A stretch of DNA of 64,000 nucleotides, taken from assembly GCA_002118135.1 (NCBI GenBank), contig BDIU01000215.1:241027-305026 (forward strand), read 5' to 3'. This stretch comes from Trebouxia sp. TZW2008 (lineage: Eukaryota; Chlorophyta; Trebouxiophyceae; Trebouxiales; Trebouxiaceae). A program made the position numbers and the translations under genes. Below the pieces are notes generated by a model. It worked only from the letters and a program-made list of their open reading frames with translations, did not search any database and was not told the origin of the DNA. Numbering within the stretch: the stretch's first letter is position 1; each line of letters starts with the position of its first letter. Shown one piece after another: positions 61,380-64,000 of this stretch.

Positions 61380-62195
61380 CTTGTCAGTCATCACTTCACT
61401 AATCACACCAACTGCTGCTGCAGCACAGGCGATAGTAAGGCTGATGACCATGCAGACCGCCCAGCGCTGCAGAGCTGTAAAGTCAGTGATCAGAAGCACT
61501 CAATAATCAGTAATCAATGCAAATACTGCTGCAGCACAGGTGATAGTAAGTCTGATGAACATGCAGACCGCCCAGCGCTGCAGAGCTGTAAAGTCAGAAT
61601 CACTCAACAATCAGTAATCGATGCAACTGCTGCTGCTGCACAGATGACAGCAAGCGCGATGAACATGCAGGTCGCCCAGCGCTGCAGAGCTGTCAAGTCA
61701 GTAATCAGCACCAATCAATAATCAGTAGTCAATGCAACCGCTGCTGCAGCACAGACAACAGTAAGGCTAGTGGACAATGCAATGAGTCACTGAACCAAGC
61801 ACAGATGTCAAGTCAGTGGTCAGAGGCAATCAATATTTAGTAAACAATGCAACTGCTGCTGCAGCACAGACGATAGTAAGTCTGATGAACATGCGAATCG
61901 CCCAGCGCTGCAGAGCTGTAAAGTCAGGTATCAGAACCAGTACATAATCAGTAATCAATGCAACCGCTGCTGCAGCACAGAAGATAGTAAAGCTGATGGA
62001 CATGCAGATGACCTAGTATCATCAAGCAAAAGTGTCCCAGAGAGCTAAGGCTCAGCTGAACGTAAATGTCACCGCAACACAGATAATTGTAAGACTGATT
62101 ACCTAGTGAGGCAAAGCATACTTCCAAACTCAGTAATCACCACAACTGCTGCTGCAGCACAGACGATAGTAAGGCTGATGGACATGCAGATCGCC
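61380..62195. repeat. ~110-bp tandem array downstream of HDAC (7-8 units)
   Basis: Units start near 61383, 61505, 61609, 61720, 61837, 61947, 62061 (short) and 62130. Each has CAACTGCTGCTGCAGCACAG, then GATAGTAAG..TGATG.ACATGCAG and, in most, GCCCAGCGCTGCAGAGC. The first and last units stay open in one frame (AAAAQ.IVRLM.MQ.AQ); middle ones have stops. Each unit contains an acceptor-like CAGCACAG and a donor-like GTAAG, consistent with an amplified splice junction. Confidence 0.85.
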
Positions 62196-64000
62196 CAGCA
62201 ATGCACAGCCTGGACCCTTCAGGACCCAGCCCTAGTGAACAAGAAGAAGTACGAGTCCCCAGAGCGCTTGCCAAAGACACATGGGCGGCCACACACGGAG
62301 GCACCCAACCTCTCTGGGCTAAAATCCAGCAGCCCTCTGGAGCCCTAGTGAGCTAAACCACTGTGTATATCATGTTTTGTATGTATATGTTGCACAGGTG
62401 CAGTTTGATACTCTTGTCGTTTGTGAAATTTCAACCCTGGGCAGCCGCACATGGAGGCACGCAATCCCTCTGGGCCAAAACACAGCAGCTCTTCAGAGCC
62501 CCAGTAAGCTGAATGCATTTTGTGACAACATCAGCCCGTTTTGTATATGCAGCAAGATGTGTTGTAGCATGTGCCCACTGACATTGTTGCTGATGAGGTT
62601 CATGACCCTACAAGGTGCATACAGCAGCTTTGACCTGCTTTCCAACCTTCTGCCAAAATCCGTTCTGGACCAGTGGGCAAAGTCATCAGGAAACCAATCA
62701 TGCCGTTATAAACAAAGTTTTGAGGATGCTGTTGCTGTGTGCATATTCTTTCGAAGAGGAGGCAAGCGTTCAAACTTGCACAACAACATAAGCTCATGTC
62801 ATGTGCTGTAAGTGCTGCGCAGTTACAGTGCATGAGCTAGCAGCAAAAGCTGCCTTGTTGCTGTCTTGATTGTTTGAGACCTTTCTGATAGCATCATAGG
62901 GCATTCAAGGCTGCTCATCGTGTTTCAGGTGTTCCCGCGAAATCAGGAGAGCTCCTCACTCATGAAGGACTTCGACCCAGAATCACATGCCATGTAGCCA
63001 CAGGAGAATCCCATCTCCTTCTGTCAGCAGTGGTATGACTTCACCTTTCATGCTGGCAACAGCAAAGTCGAACAGGGCAGCAATGGTGAACGCATGAGGC
63101 GTAGCAGAACTGTGGGTAGATCAGAGAGGCTTTGGCTGAGTTGAAATGGGACCATAATCGCTGCTCACAGGCCTGTGGCAGCATAGCTCACCTGGAACGT
63201 GCAGCAGCGCATGACAATCAATGCAGCATTGCAGAAACCAGAGAGCTTCGCTGCTGATACCAGTACTAGTCAGGCAGGACTCCTAGAGTCTCTGTGGATT
63301 CTACCGAGCCGTTCTCAATTTGAAAGTCATTCAATGAATTCAACTCAATGACAGTTTTTATGCACCAGAATGTCATCTCAAGATGACATGCCACGATACA
63401 CATTGCTTGGCTCAGAACTGCCCAGTGTATACTATGAAATGCAAGTTGTCGCGTACTTCTGCAGCTCACGCAAGAAGCATCGCCATTGCAGGCTGTGAGG
63501 TCAAGCGTTGGTATTGGCACTGTCAGGAATGCCATATTGAACTGTCTGATGCGTGCCGATGTCAGAAAAGCTGCTGCTGAGGCAGGACAAGTACGATCCT
63601 GGTGCTGCCTGGCCAACGGATGCGACGAGTGCCGTTTCTGCTGTCGCATACAGTATCGCAGCTTAAATATGGTGCATTTGCTGGCCTTGAAACGGTGTAG
63701 AGCGCATAGGATAGGGGTCTGCCTGCTATTGATCACGTTGATCAGAACCAGATGCAGCCGAAAAGCGCCACAACGACATCATCTTGCAACTCACGCACGG
63801 GCGCGCCGCTCAGCATGCAGCAGTGCATGCTGCAGCATAGACGCTGTGTCGCCGCGCAGACATCGCTTTGTCGTTTACTCATTGCTAGCCTGCAACCTAG
63901 GGTTTTCTGAGAGCCATAGCTGCTGCCTGAATTGATTTGATACAATTTCTTCAATCACTCACAACCATTGGATCAGCCAGCTAAGCTTGCCTGGTCATTG
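62196..64000. other. Right-edge region with unassigned exon-like fragments
   Basis: A frame ending at 62348 (ALVNKKKYESPERLPKTHGR.., stop after SSSPLEP) may be a terminal exon; its 3' part recurs at 62443-62513. About 62929-62993 looks like a short terminal exon (TTTCAG acceptor, VFPRNQESSSLMKDFD.., TAG). Open frames at 63486-63935 (plus) and 63266-63736 (minus) overlap and neither shows a known domain. I assign no function. Confidence 0.35.

Overview
This is eukaryotic nuclear DNA. The genes are split by many GT-AG introns, with a few GC-AG introns, and there is a Pol III tRNA gene, LINE remnants and a MITE family. A plastid-type twin-arginine lumen signal, an expansin-like wall protein, a plant-type GT31 glycosyltransferase and a Glu tRNA with a eukaryotic layout suggest a green alga (chlorophyte, possibly trebouxiophyte). 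The exact taxon cannot be read from the sequence. Exon coordinates below were worked out by hand from splice signals, reading-frame phase and protein conservation.

Layout, left to right: a kinesin-4/chromokinesin-like gene (minus, ~0.64-18.5 kb); a short divergent promoter; a PhoD-like phosphatase with a FUS-like Gly/Gln/Tyr/Asn tail (plus, 19.2-26.6 kb), hosting an intronic tRNA-Glu(CTC); a small thylakoid-lumen-targeted protein (plus, 27.5-28.1 kb); a membrane lysophospholipid acyltransferase (minus, 28.8-34.9 kb); a flavin monooxygenase with a large low-complexity insert (minus, 36.0-41.6 kb); a MYND-finger gene whose finger appears frameshifted (minus, ~42.7-43.3 kb); an expansin-like secreted protein (plus, 44.3-49.7 kb); a repeat-rich convergent spacer; a GT31 galactosyltransferase (minus, 52.2-53.8 kb); and a class I histone deacetylase (plus, 54.3-61.0 kb) followed by a ~110-bp tandem array. 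The genes are ordinary housekeeping or wall genes with no evident shared pathway.

The most striking signal is in the introns. In six of the multi-exon genes, introns carry decayed tandem copies of the neighbouring exon edge, with strict polarity. Copies after an exon repeat its 3' end plus the donor. Copies before an exon repeat the acceptor plus its 5' end. The functional junction is always the outermost one. About 30 junctions show this, which suggests that introns grow by tandem duplication across splice junctions, an event that leaves the protein unchanged when the outer site is used.

A second candidate novelty is a ~90-nt three-hairpin, T-tailed repeat with three copies, two of them flanked by perfect 10-bp target-site duplications and one 5'-truncated. 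It looks like a very small retroposon.
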